Positions 6,899-14,240 of a stretch of 27,877 bases of DNA are shown here, one piece after another (position 1 is the first letter of the stretch; each line of letters starts with the position of its first letter). The notes beneath the pieces are model-generated. The model ran no database searches. It was not told the DNA's origin and saw only the letters and a program-made list of their open reading frames with translations. Position numbers and translations under genes: made by a program. The DNA is from Clostridiales bacterium (lineage in GTDB: Bacteria; Bacillota; Clostridia; Oscillospirales; Oscillospiraceae): positions 1 through 27,877 of the forward strand of contig DYBL01000056.1 in the NCBI GenBank assembly GCA_019418625.1, written 5' to 3'.

Positions 6899-6975
6899 GC
6901 GCCCGTAGCTCAGTTGGATAGAGTGTCAGACTCCGACTCTGAAGGTCGCTGGTTCGAATCCAGTCGGGCGTACCA
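6899..6975 (+). tRNA. tRNA-Arg (anticodon CCG)
   Basis: A full cloverleaf is present. The acceptor strands are GCGCCCG and CGGGCGT (the first pair is G-U), and the D arm is GCTC...GAGT. The anticodon stem TCAGA/TCTGA holds the loop CTCCGAC (anticodon CCG), and the T arm is GCTGG-TTCGAAT-CCAGT. The discriminator A and an encoded CCA close it. A hairpin terminator follows at once. Because two half-copies precede it, its 5' half was probably supplied by an integrating element that regenerated the gene. Confidence 0.92.
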
Positions 6976-6979
6976 ACAG

Positions 6980-7010
6980 AAGACACTTGCGAAAGCAAGT
7001 GTCTTTTGTT
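6980..7010 (+). terminator. Terminator after tRNA-Arg
   Basis: AAGACACTTGC pairs perfectly with GCAAGTGTCTT around a GAAA tetraloop, followed by TTGTTTTC. It lies five bases after the CCA end. Confidence 0.85.
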
Positions 7011-7036
7011 TTCATTTAGGCAAAGGAGGTTTCGCC

Positions 7037-7642
7037 ATGGCGCTCGAGAATAAACTGGGACTCACATCCTCTGCCGACCTTGCCCGTGAAGAAGAGCGGA
7101 TCAGCAAAAAGAAGGCCGTTGCGCTGTTTGAGACGGGACTGTTGGATCAGCTGGAGGCGGGGACTTTTTCCTCTCTGCAATTCATTCACAAGTACCTCTT
7201 TAACGAGATTTACGACTTTGCCGGCGAACTTCGCACCGTCAACATCGCCAAGGGCAATTTCCGTTTTGCTCCGGTGATGTACCTGGAAGCGGCCCTCTCC
7301 AATATTGAAAAGATGCCGCAGTCCACCTTTGATGAGATCATCGAGAAGTATGTGGAAATGAACATCGCCCACCCTTTCCGTGAGGGCAACGGGCGCAGTA
7401 CCCGCATTTGGCTGGATCTGCTGCTGAAAGCAGAGCTTCATCAGGTGGTTGACTGGAGCCGCGTGGATAAAGAGGATTATCTGCTGGCGATGGAGCGGAG
7501 TCCGATTCGGGATACGGAGATCAAGTATATCCTGAAAAACGCACTTACGGACGAGATCGACAGCCGGGACGTCTATATGAAAGGCATCGACCACAGTTAC
7601 TACTATGAGGGCTATACGGCCTTCAAGGCTGAGGAACTGTGA
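7037..7642 (+). CDS. Fic family protein (class III, self-inhibited AMPylator type)
   Basis: Fic enzymes transfer AMP or related groups onto target hydroxyls. In this 201-residue protein the catalytic loop is HPFREGNGR at residues 112-120 (H112 catalytic), fully matching HxFx(D/E)GNGRxxR. The target-docking flap is near residues 70-82 (AKGNFRFAPVMYL). A C-terminal SYYYEG at 187-192 fits the inhibitory motif (S/T)xxxE(G/N), placing it with short class III Fic proteins such as NmFic, which restrain themselves through that glutamate. No separate antitoxin gene is visible. AAAGGAGG stands 7 bases before ATG 7037. The gene starts 27 bases after the tRNA terminator with no obvious promoter, as expected for cargo at the end of an integrated element. 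A truncated second copy lies at 14241. Confidence 0.88.
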   Translation: MALENKLGLTSSADLAREEERISKKKAVALFETGLLDQLEAGTFSSLQFIHKYLFNEIYDFAGELRTVNIAKGNFRFAPVMYLEAALSNIEKMPQSTFDEIIEKYVEMNIAHPFREGNGRSTRIWLDLLLKAELHQVVDWSRVDKEDYLLAMERSPIRDTEIKYILKNALTDEIDSRDVYMKGIDHSYYYEGYTAFKAEEL

Positions 7643-7663
7643 ACATCTCATGTTACAGCAAAA

Positions 7664-7697
7664 AAAGAGGCAGGAACCAATTCGGTTCCTGTCTTTT
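7664..7697. terminator. Terminator after fic
   Basis: AGAGGCAGGAACC pairs with GGTTCCTGTCTTT across AATTC, with A-rich and T-rich flanks. The equivalent hairpin is found after the truncated fic copy at 14569, so it belongs to the fic/integrase module. Confidence 0.75.
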
Positions 7698-7798
7698 GAT
7701 TATTCCGACAACAGTTTCTTTCATGTGGGCGGTGCAGTGACATCCAGCGTTCCTTTTCGTACCGATGAACCGGAAGGGTTTCCTGCGGTTGCTACGGC

Positions 7799-7867
7799 GG
7801 CCGCCTGTTTGTTCTTATCGAACGCATGGGTATAGATGTCCAGCGTGGTGGAGGGCGGGTTGCTATG
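7799..7867 (-). pseudogene. Integrase C-terminal remnant
   Basis: On the minus strand, 23 codons read HSNPPSTTLDIYTHAFDKNKQAA, matching the active-site tyrosine segment and tail of the two complete integrases at 12920 and 14622. The rest of the gene is missing on the upstream side, and after QAA the frame runs into unrelated sequence. Bases 7799-7849 are identical to 12953-13003. This is the first of three integrase copies, and it lies behind the intact fic in the same relative position as int2 behind the truncated fic. Confidence 0.8.
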
Positions 7868-7913
7868 CTTCTGATTTTTGTGGGGAAACAGAGGGGCAGG
7901 CGGAGAGAAATAA

Positions 7914-7942
7914 TTGCATACGGAGAAGCAAAGAGATATACT
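7914..7942 (+). promoter_or_regulatory. Promoter of the FadR-type regulator
   Basis: TTGCAT (7914-7919) and TATACT (7937-7942) are spaced 17 bp apart, about 45 bp before the regulator's start codon. It lies just outside the integrase remnant. Confidence 0.65.
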
Positions 7943-7996
7943 GAGCGGTGGATAGGGCATGCCTGATTGGCTGGAGATTGGGGGAGGAACACTAGG

Positions 7997-8716
7997 ATGG
8001 GACAGCTGTCAAATATTAAAAACCAGGCGCTGACAGAGCGGATCGAAGAGCATTTGTTTCAGTATATTCTGGATGCCAAGCTGCCGGTGGGAGCGAAATT
8101 GCCAAACGAATATCAGTTGGCGGAGCAATTTCATGTGGGCCGAGGGACAATCCGTGAGGCGGTGAAGCTGCTGGTCTCACGCGGGGTTCTAAGGGTCAAA
8201 CACGGATCAGGCACATATGTCAGTTCCCTGACACCGCTTCAGGCTAACCCATTGGGGTTAGATACCATAGAGGATAAGATACAGCTGGCTCTGGATTTGA
8301 CGGATGTGCGATTGATGCTGGAGCCAACGATTGCTGAGCTAGCTGCTATAAACCGCAGCGAAGAGGAGACTGCTTTGCTAATAAAGTACAGTGACGCGGT
8401 TCGCAGGCGGATTGAGGCCGGGGAGGACTACCTGATGGAGGATATGGCCCTGCATGCACATATTGCGGTATGTTCCCACAATATGGTGGTAAAAACCCTG
8501 ATGCCGATTATTGATGCAGCCGTCATTTCCATAGCCAATATTACCCGGCAGGTTCTGCTGCAAGCAACGATCGAGACCCATGGACGAATTGTAAATGCGA
8601 TTCTGGCGCGGGATCCTATGGGTGCCCGGGCAGCAATGACCATGCATTTGGAAATGAACCGCCATGTAATCATGCAGGAGCAGGAGAGCAAGCAGAAAGC
8701 CCAGCAGAAGACCTAA
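7997..8716 (+). CDS. GntR family regulator, FadR subfamily (FCD domain)
   Basis: The 239-residue protein has an N-terminal winged helix (KLPNEYQLAEQFHVGRGTIREAVKLLVSRGVLRVKHGSGTYV, residues ~35-75) and a helical FCD effector domain (from ~90, with DVRLMLEPTIAELAA). FCD metal/ligand positions are suggested by D...H in MEDMALHAHIAV and by ETHGRIVNAI near residue 202. FCD proteins typically sense sugar acids or carboxylates. ATG 7997 follows GGGGAGG by 9 bases; an upstream in-frame ATG at 7967 lacks a ribosome site. It is followed by a terminator, so it controls the dehydratase/GntP operon from a separate transcript. Confidence 0.88.
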   Translation: MGQLSNIKNQALTERIEEHLFQYILDAKLPVGAKLPNEYQLAEQFHVGRGTIREAVKLLVSRGVLRVKHGSGTYVSSLTPLQANPLGLDTIEDKIQLALDLTDVRLMLEPTIAELAAINRSEEETALLIKYSDAVRRRIEAGEDYLMEDMALHAHIAVCSHNMVVKTLMPIIDAAVISIANITRQVLLQATIETHGRIVNAILARDPMGARAAMTMHLEMNRHVIMQEQESKQKAQQKT

Positions 8717-8735
8717 GTCCTGACGCCATCAATAG

Positions 8736-8774
8736 AACGCCGCAAAAACAGTGTGGTTTTTGCGGCGTTTTTGC
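8736..8774 (+). terminator. Terminator after the FadR-type regulator
   Basis: AACGCCGCAAAAAC pairs with GTTTTTGCGGCGTT around a 6-base loop and is followed by TTTG. It separates the regulator transcript from the dehydratase promoter. Confidence 0.8.
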
Positions 8775-8798
8775 GCCGCTGGAGACCTGGCCCGTCGT

Positions 8799-8821
8799 GA
8801 AAAGTCATCATATGACTTTTC
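8799..8821. promoter_or_regulatory. Palindrome in the dehydratase upstream region
   Basis: GAAAAGTCAT and ATGACTTTTC form a perfect 10-bp inverted repeat around CAT. It lies in the 349-bp gap between the regulator and the dehydratase, about 120 bp upstream of the -35 box. GTCAT-N3-ATGAC would suit a dimeric GntR-type protein, but the distance from the promoter is large and a weak terminator is the alternative. The rest of the gap up to 8940 is AT-rich with no gene. Confidence 0.35.
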
Positions 8822-8943
8822 TTTCCAAATGCGAGAAAACAGACGAAATAGGACAAAAAAAGTGAAAAAACATGTGATTTTTGGCGAGATAACCATAGAT
8901 AAAAAGGAGATTTTGTGAGAAAGTAGAAAGACATTTGAACAAC

Positions 8944-8972
8944 TTGCAATACCACTTTTCGAAAATTATAAT
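8944..8972 (+). promoter_or_regulatory. Promoter of the dehydratase-permease operon
   Basis: TTGCAA (8944-8949) and TATAAT (8967-8972) are 17 bp apart. The spacer contains the palindrome TTTTCGAAAA (8956-8965), a candidate repressor contact. The transcript would carry an ~85-base leader before the dehydratase. Confidence 0.75.
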
Positions 8973-9065
8973 ACAAGGCAGATATCGAAAAGGAGAAACA
9001 GCCGGCTGTTTTAACCCAATGAAATGCTCTGCTCGAAGAGAGAAAGTACAGGAGGATTGAACAGT

Positions 9066-10748
9066 ATGTCTCGTAGTGAACACATTTTGAAGGGGCTGGG
9101 AAACCAATATTATCGCGCCACCTACAAGTCTATGGGTTTTACCACGGAGGACCTGAAACGTCCGATCATCGGCATTGCCAATGCGTGGAGCGAATGTGTG
9201 CCCGGTCACTATAACCTGCGGCAGGTGGCCCAGAGAGTGAAAGACGGAATTTACCGCGCCGGTGGTACACCTGTGGAATTTGGCGTCATCGGTGGATGTG
9301 ACGGTATGGGGCAGGGCCACGACGGAATGCATTTTATTATGCCGTCCCGGGAGCTGATTGCCGACTCCATTGAGTCTATGGCCCAAATCAACCTTTTTGA
9401 CGGACTGGTGATGCTGGGTTCCTGTGACAAGATCGTTCCCGGCATGCTGATGGCGGCGGCCCGGCTGGACATTCCCTGCATCTTTTTGCCCGGCGGTCCC
9501 ATGGAGGGAGGCGTGGAATTTGACGGACGCCAGTCGGACCAGACCTCCAGTACGGAGGCTTACGGCATGCTGACTGCCGGAAAGATCACCCAGGAAGAAT
9601 ATGTTGCCCTGGAGAATACTGCCTGCCCTGGCTGTGGCTCCTGCTCCTATCTGGGGACGGCCAACACTATGTGCGCTCTGGCCGAGGCCATGGGAATGAC
9701 CCTGCCAGACGGCGGCACGGCTCCCGCAACCTCTGCCATGCGCATGATGAAGGCGGAAGAGACCGGCGTCAAGATCATGGAGCTGGTGGAGAAGAACATC
9801 ACCTCCCGCCAGATTATCACGGACGCCTCTCTCCGCAACGCGGTCAAAGCCTGTCTGGCCATGAGTGGTTCTACCAATGCGGTGATGCACCTGACGGCCA
9901 TCGCTTATGAGGCGGAGCTTGACATCCGCATCCTGGATGAGTTCGACCGCCTCTCTGATACGACTCCCCAGCTGGCAAAGATGAACCCCTCCTGCAAATA
10001 CAACATCGTGGATTTTTACAGAGATGGCGGTGTGCCCCGTCTGCTGGAGAACATGAAGTCTATGCTGGAGACGGATGTCATGACTGTCACCGGGCACACG
10101 ATGGAGGAAAATATTTGTGCCCACAAGTATCTTTATCCTGCCACCGGTCTGGTGAATCACACCCTGGATGATCCCTTCGGATATACCGGCGGTGTGGCTG
10201 TCCTGCGGGGCAACCTGGCCCCCGATACCGGTATCACCAAGCCCGGGGCCTTTGACAAAAGCCTGCACCATTTCAAAGGTGAGGCCATCTGCTTCGACTC
10301 TGAGGAGGCTGCTGAGGAAGCCATTCTCAACGGAAAGGTCCGTGACGGGCATGTGGTGGTCATCCGCTACGAGGGCCCCAAGGGCGGCCCGGGTATGCGG
10401 GAGATGTACAAGGCCATGAAGTACCTCTATGGCCGCGGGCTGGCAAAGACCACGGCCCTCATCACGGACGGTCGATTCTCCGGGACCAATAACGGTTGCT
10501 TTGTGGGCCACATCTCTCCGGAAGCTGCTGAAGGCGGCCCCATTGCCATTGTCCGAGACGGTGACATCATTGAAATTGATGTAGACAATAAAAAGCTGGA
10601 TCTGCTGGTCCCTCAGGAGGAAATTGAAGCTCGCTTGAAGGATTGGAAACGTCCTGAGCCCAAGTTCAAGAAAGGCTGGCTGGGACTTTACTGCAAACTG
10701 GCTGCCTCCGGTTCTGAGGGTGGCGTCATGAAGTTTGATCGCCTTTAA
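9066..10748 (+). CDS. IlvD/Edd family dehydratase (probable sugar-acid dehydratase)
   Basis: The 560-residue enzyme belongs to the IlvD/Edd family of Fe-S dehydratases, which convert dihydroxy acids or sugar acids to 2-keto-3-deoxy acids. Cluster and Mg2+ motifs are visible: GGCDGMGQGHDGMHF, GSCDKIVPGMLMAAARL (Cys-Asp-Lys) and TACPGCGSCSYLGTANTM. C-terminal signatures are YEGPKGGPGMREM and ITDGRFSGTNNG. It matches the family in length. The neighbours (a GntP permease and an FCD regulator, no other branched-chain genes) favour sugar-acid catabolism over valine/isoleucine synthesis, but sequence reading cannot exclude DHAD. ATG 9066 follows GGAGG by 10 bases. Confidence 0.85.
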   Translation: MSRSEHILKGLGNQYYRATYKSMGFTTEDLKRPIIGIANAWSECVPGHYNLRQVAQRVKDGIYRAGGTPVEFGVIGGCDGMGQGHDGMHFIMPSRELIADSIESMAQINLFDGLVMLGSCDKIVPGMLMAAARLDIPCIFLPGGPMEGGVEFDGRQSDQTSSTEAYGMLTAGKITQEEYVALENTACPGCGSCSYLGTANTMCALAEAMGMTLPDGGTAPATSAMRMMKAEETGVKIMELVEKNITSRQIITDASLRNAVKACLAMSGSTNAVMHLTAIAYEAELDIRILDEFDRLSDTTPQLAKMNPSCKYNIVDFYRDGGVPRLLENMKSMLETDVMTVTGHTMEENICAHKYLYPATGLVNHTLDDPFGYTGGVAVLRGNLAPDTGITKPGAFDKSLHHFKGEAICFDSEEAAEEAILNGKVRDGHVVVIRYEGPKGGPGMREMYKAMKYLYGRGLAKTTALITDGRFSGTNNGCFVGHISPEAAEGGPIAIVRDGDIIEIDVDNKKLDLLVPQEEIEARLKDWKRPEPKFKKGWLGLYCKLAASGSEGGVMKFDRL

Positions 10749-10772
10749 GGAACGGAGAGGAGGAGAGCTGTT

Positions 10773-12044
10773 ATGGACGGAGTTACGGTTTCTGTATTGG
10801 GCGCCCTGGTGGCGCTAGCAATCGCCATCATTCTGATTTTAAAGAAAGTGCAGCCAACTTACGCCATGATTTTTGGCGCTATCATCGGTGGCCTTGTTGG
10901 CGGAGCCGGACTGGGTGGCACAGTAGATTATATTGTTTCCGGAACGCAGGGTATCGTATCTGCCATCATCCGGATTGTCACCGCTGGTATTTTGGCCGGT
11001 GCCTTGATTGAAAGCGGTGCTGCAGACCGGATTGCCCAGGCGATTATCAAGACACTGGGCACCAAACGGTGCCTCATCGCTATGATGTTGGCCACTTGGC
11101 TGCTGACGGCCGTGGGAGTATTTGGTGATGTGGCGGTGATTACCGTTGCTCCCATTGCTATTCAGATGGCCCGTCGGGCTAACTACCATAAATTGGGCGT
11201 TCTGATGGCTATGGTGGGTGGAGTCAAGGCTGGTAATGTTATGAGCCCCAATCCCAATGCTATTGCCGCTGCAGAGGGCTTCGGTCAGCCTTTGACTTCT
11301 GTGATTGCAGTGGGCATCATTCCGGCAGTTACCGCGCTGATCGTTACAGCGCTGCTGGCCAGGGCTCTGGCATACAAAGGCTCGGTAATTACGGATAACG
11401 ATATCAATGCGATGGAGGAGAAAGATCTTCCTTCCCTGGGAGCGGCGCTTTCCGGTCCCATTGTCACCATAGCCCTTCTGGTCTTGCGCCCTATTGCCGG
11501 AATTACCGTGGACCCGCTGGTAGCCCTTCCCGTGGGTGGTATTGTGGGAACCATCGTTATGGGCAAGACCAGGGAAATGGGACGGTATTTTACCATGGGC
11601 CTTGGGAAGATGAGCGGCGTAGCTATGCTTTTGATCGGCACTGGTGCCTTATCCGGTATCATTTCTAATTCTAATCTAAAAGATGTGATCACTGCATTTA
11701 TTGATGCCATGGGTCTGCCTGGATTTATGCTGGCTCCCATTGCCGGCATCTTGATGGGGGCGGCTACCGCTTCCTCTACTGCAGGCACGACGCTGGGTAG
11801 CCAGATTTTTGGCCCCACCGTAGTGGCCAGTGGAGTATCTCCCTTGGCGGCTGCGGCGATGACCCACGCTGGCAGCTTTGCCTTTGACGGCCTGCCGCAT
11901 GGTTCTTTCTTCCACGTCAGTGCGGGTGCCGTGAATATGGATATTCGGGAACGGCTGCAGCTGATCGTTTTTGAATCGCTGAACGGTTTGGCCATGGTGG
12001 CGATGAGTACGTTGGTGTTCGGAGTGCTTCGCTTGATGGGGTGA
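10773..12044 (+). CDS. GntP family gluconate/sugar-acid permease
   Basis: The 423-residue, strongly hydrophobic protein has about 10-12 membrane segments and GntP-family features: the IFGAIIGGLVGG segment, GVFGDVAVITVAPIA, GNVMSPNPNAIAAAEGFG, and a C-terminal HAGSFAFDGLPHGSFFHVSAGAVNM. GntP proteins are proton symporters for gluconate and related acids. It starts 24 bases after the dehydratase with GAGAGGAGG ahead of ATG 10773, so the two are co-transcribed. The pair would import an acid substrate and dehydrate it; no KDG kinase or aldolase is nearby. Confidence 0.9.
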   Translation: MDGVTVSVLGALVALAIAIILILKKVQPTYAMIFGAIIGGLVGGAGLGGTVDYIVSGTQGIVSAIIRIVTAGILAGALIESGAADRIAQAIIKTLGTKRCLIAMMLATWLLTAVGVFGDVAVITVAPIAIQMARRANYHKLGVLMAMVGGVKAGNVMSPNPNAIAAAEGFGQPLTSVIAVGIIPAVTALIVTALLARALAYKGSVITDNDINAMEEKDLPSLGAALSGPIVTIALLVLRPIAGITVDPLVALPVGGIVGTIVMGKTREMGRYFTMGLGKMSGVAMLLIGTGALSGIISNSNLKDVITAFIDAMGLPGFMLAPIAGILMGAATASSTAGTTLGSQIFGPTVVASGVSPLAAAAMTHAGSFAFDGLPHGSFFHVSAGAVNMDIRERLQLIVFESLNGLAMVAMSTLVFGVLRLMG

Positions 12045-12135
12045 CATCTTGGGGAGGATGTGGCCTGTACGGCCCGCTCTGTGTGTTCCCAGCCTTTTGA
12101 CGTGGTCAGGCTCAGAACAGGAGGGGGGTGACCCA

Positions 12136-12234
12136 TTGGAAATCGACCTGAAAAAAGCAGACTGGATACCTGAACTGCTCCAGATTGTGCGGACAGCGCA
12201 AAAAAAGACACTGGGAAGAACAATTGAGGCTTAA
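12136..12234 (+). CDS. Possible 32-residue small protein
   Basis: A TTG-initiated frame encodes MEIDLKKADWIPELLQ, followed by a basic tail to the stop at 12232. AGGAGGGGGG precedes it by about a dozen bases. The frame ends inside the terminator stem of the GntP operon. The amphipathic, charged composition looks protein-like, but the length is short and no family is recognised. Confidence 0.3.
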   Translation: MEIDLKKADWIPELLQIVRTAQKKTLGRTIEA

Positions 12235-12273
12235 CCAGAGAGGCGCCGCTTACGCGGTGCCTCTCTGGTTTTT
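12233..12273 (+). terminator. Terminator of the dehydratase-GntP operon
   Basis: AACCAGAGAGGCGCCGC pairs with GCGGTGCCTCTCTGGTT (one G-T pair) around TTAC and is followed by TTT. This is a strong hairpin. Confidence 0.85.
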
Positions 12274-12332
12274 AATTAGAGTGTATTCATGGATTTAGAA
12301 GCAAACCAGTAAAAGAAATTCTTTCGTTCCAG

Positions 12333-12731
12333 ATGCTCATGAAGATGGTAATTGTAGTTTTACCATTTAATACCAGAAAAAAATGCAAGCGTCAGATTCC
12401 TGAGGATATCATTAATGAACAGGTAATGCCAAGCAGTTCCTATATGCTCAGGGAAAAAGAGTATGAGGCATCAAAGGCTAGAACTACTCCATTCGATGTT
12501 CATTGCAAATCCCTGTTGGAATACTTTGGGTTAAGACAAGCTGTCTATGATGGGTATTTCTCTGATCAAAACGGAATTCTCATCTGCTTTGATGCTAAAT
12601 TGGCTAGCTTTGGTGATGGTTGAATTATGTGTAACGATTACTTGGGCAAGTACGTATCCGGGACGGGACTTGAAGTGTTTGGGAGGTGCTATGGAGAGAA
12701 AGCATTTTTTATCGATTCCGGACGAGAATAG
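12333..12731 (+). pseudogene. Decayed AT-rich gene fragment
   Basis: One reading frame stays protein-like from 12333 (…RQIPEDIINEQVMPSSSYMLREKEYEA…TPFDVHCKSLLEYFGLRQAVYDGYFSDQNGILICFD) through an in-frame TGA at 12621-12623 and on as MCNDYLGKYVSGTGLEVFGRCYGEKAFFIDSG to a TAG at 12729. The base composition is clearly more AT-rich than the neighbours. I cannot name the family. The continuity of protein-like sequence across the stop suggests a once longer gene that has been truncated at both ends and inactivated. Nothing else is visible between the terminator at 12273 and int1. Confidence 0.5.
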
Positions 12732-12919
12732 AAAGTTCGGAATAGCTAGGTTTATTTTGAAACAGCCGGATATTTGGCTCTATTGAGCCTCAAGATGTCT
12801 TCAAACCTGATGACGCTGGTTTTAATCAATCTATGAAACGATGGAGTACGTTGGCATTTTGAATGGAAGTACTGGTGCCGTATGACGGAAACATGATTTC
12901 CATTTTGGATTTTTGCTGG

Positions 12920-14095
12920 TCAGATCTCCAGCCCGTCCTGGAGCACCCGGCTGGCCGCCTGTTTGTTCTTATCGAACGCATGGGTATAGATGTCCAGCGT
13001 GGTAGATGGCTGGCTGTGGCCCAGGAGGCCCGCCACCGTGGCCACGTCCGTGCCGTTTGCGATGAGCAGGCTGGCGTTGGTGTGCCGCAGGGAGTGGACG
13101 TTCAGATACTCCGGCAGGCCGTGCTTTTTCAGGATTAGCTTGAACCGCCAGGTGAAGGTGGAAGGCGTCATGGGAAGGCGGCAGCCCTTGCGGCGGAACA
13201 GGAAGTCTCCGTCCTCCAGCTCTCTGCCGTCATAGGTCTCCGTCTCCCATGTACACTCCCGGCGGTATTCTCTCAGCAGGGATTCCATCTCCAGAGAGAA
13301 GTATACATAGCGGTCCCCGGAGACAGTTTTGGGAGCCTTGGTGAAGATCTCCTCGTCCGTCACCTTTACCGCGTTCCGGTGGATGTGGATGGAGCGTTGC
13401 TCCCAGTCAATGTCGCCCCATTGCAGGGCGCAGCACTCGCCCCGGCGCATGCCTGTGGCGATCACCAGCTTGAAGTAAGTCTCATACTTGATGCTCTCGT
13501 CCTCCAGAGCGGAGATGATCTTTCCTACGGTCTCCGCGTCCGCAATTTTCTTCTCTCTCTTTCGTCCCGCATAGCGGTAGGTGCGCCAGGCGGGGTTATG
13601 ACGCAGAAAGCCACACTCCACGGCATCGGAGAGGATGCTGCACAGCGTAGCGTGCACGCCCTCCACGGTGTACTCAGAGAGTGGCTTTTTGGTTTCCGAG
13701 CTGACGGTCTCACGGAGCTGGGCGTAGAAAGCACGGAAGTGTTCCGGCCGCAGTTCCGTGAGCCTGTAGTGGCCCAGGGCAGGGAGAATTCGGACGATGT
13801 CCTGCTGGTCCCGGCGGATGGTGGACTTGGCCAGCTTGCCGGGGGCGATCTCCCGCAGCCACAGATCGATGTAGGCAGCCAGGGTGATGGGCTTTGGGGA
13901 TTCCTCCGGGGTATCCCGGCAGGATCGCTCGAAGAGCACCGCCTGCTCCTGGAGCCATTTCTCCCTCTGCTTTGGCGTCAGCCCTTCGGGCGGATGGACG
14001 GTTTTCTGCCGGGGCTTGATGCGCGCGCCTTTATAGTCGTACCCCATGGAGACCACGATGAGATAGCTGTTACCCCGTTTTCGGATGCTTGCCAT
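12920..14095 (-). CDS. Tyrosine recombinase/integrase, copy 1
   Basis: The 391-residue phage/ICE-type integrase has an N-terminal arm-binding domain (MASIRKRGNSYLIVVSMGYD), a core-binding domain (~65-170) and a catalytic domain with R217 (TGMRRGE), Lys near 253-256, H334xxR337 (HSLRHT), H360 (LLGHS) and Y370 (DIYTHAF). All catalytic residues are intact. It differs from copy 2 at about 20 residues by eye. AGAGAGGT precedes ATG 14095. Its upstream region ends in a remnant of another integrase and a broken fic gene. Its likely target is the tRNA-Arg at 6899, inferred from the local scars. Confidence 0.92.
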   Translation of the reverse strand: MASIRKRGNSYLIVVSMGYDYKGARIKPRQKTVHPPEGLTPKQREKWLQEQAVLFERSCRDTPEESPKPITLAAYIDLWLREIAPGKLAKSTIRRDQQDIVRILPALGHYRLTELRPEHFRAFYAQLRETVSSETKKPLSEYTVEGVHATLCSILSDAVECGFLRHNPAWRTYRYAGRKREKKIADAETVGKIISALEDESIKYETYFKLVIATGMRRGECCALQWGDIDWEQRSIHIHRNAVKVTDEEIFTKAPKTVSGDRYVYFSLEMESLLREYRRECTWETETYDGRELEDGDFLFRRKGCRLPMTPSTFTWRFKLILKKHGLPEYLNVHSLRHTNASLLIANGTDVATVAGLLGHSQPSTTLDIYTHAFDKNKQAASRVLQDGLEI

Positions 14096-14118
14096 ATGGT
14101 GTTGACCTCTCTTTCCTT

Positions 14119-14139
14119 GGCCTCATTCCAGCTGAGGCC
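14119..14139 (-). other. Leader hairpin upstream of integrase copy 1
   Basis: GGCCTCA and TGAGGCC form a stem in the leader of int1. The same hairpin, with one more base pair, occurs upstream of int2 (15821-15841), about 24 bases before each start codon. Conservation in two diverged copies suggests a role in control of integrase expression, which is not shown. Confidence 0.4.
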
Positions 14140-14240
14140 TGTTTGGCAAACACAACATACCGAAAGCTTTGGCCAAAAGCCATCACAATTTTTGCAAATT
14201 CCATTTTTCTACGAAACCGACAATCACGCCCCCCGACGCT

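Noticed and set aside
6536..6975. Repeats taken as a CRISPR array or a cluster of three tRNA genes
   Set aside because: The repeats are tRNA 5' halves with related, not unique, intervening DNA, and only the third copy has a 3' half.
8808..10511. Minus-strand 567-codon ORF
   Set aside because: It is antisense to the IlvD/Edd dehydratase, whose motifs are unambiguous.
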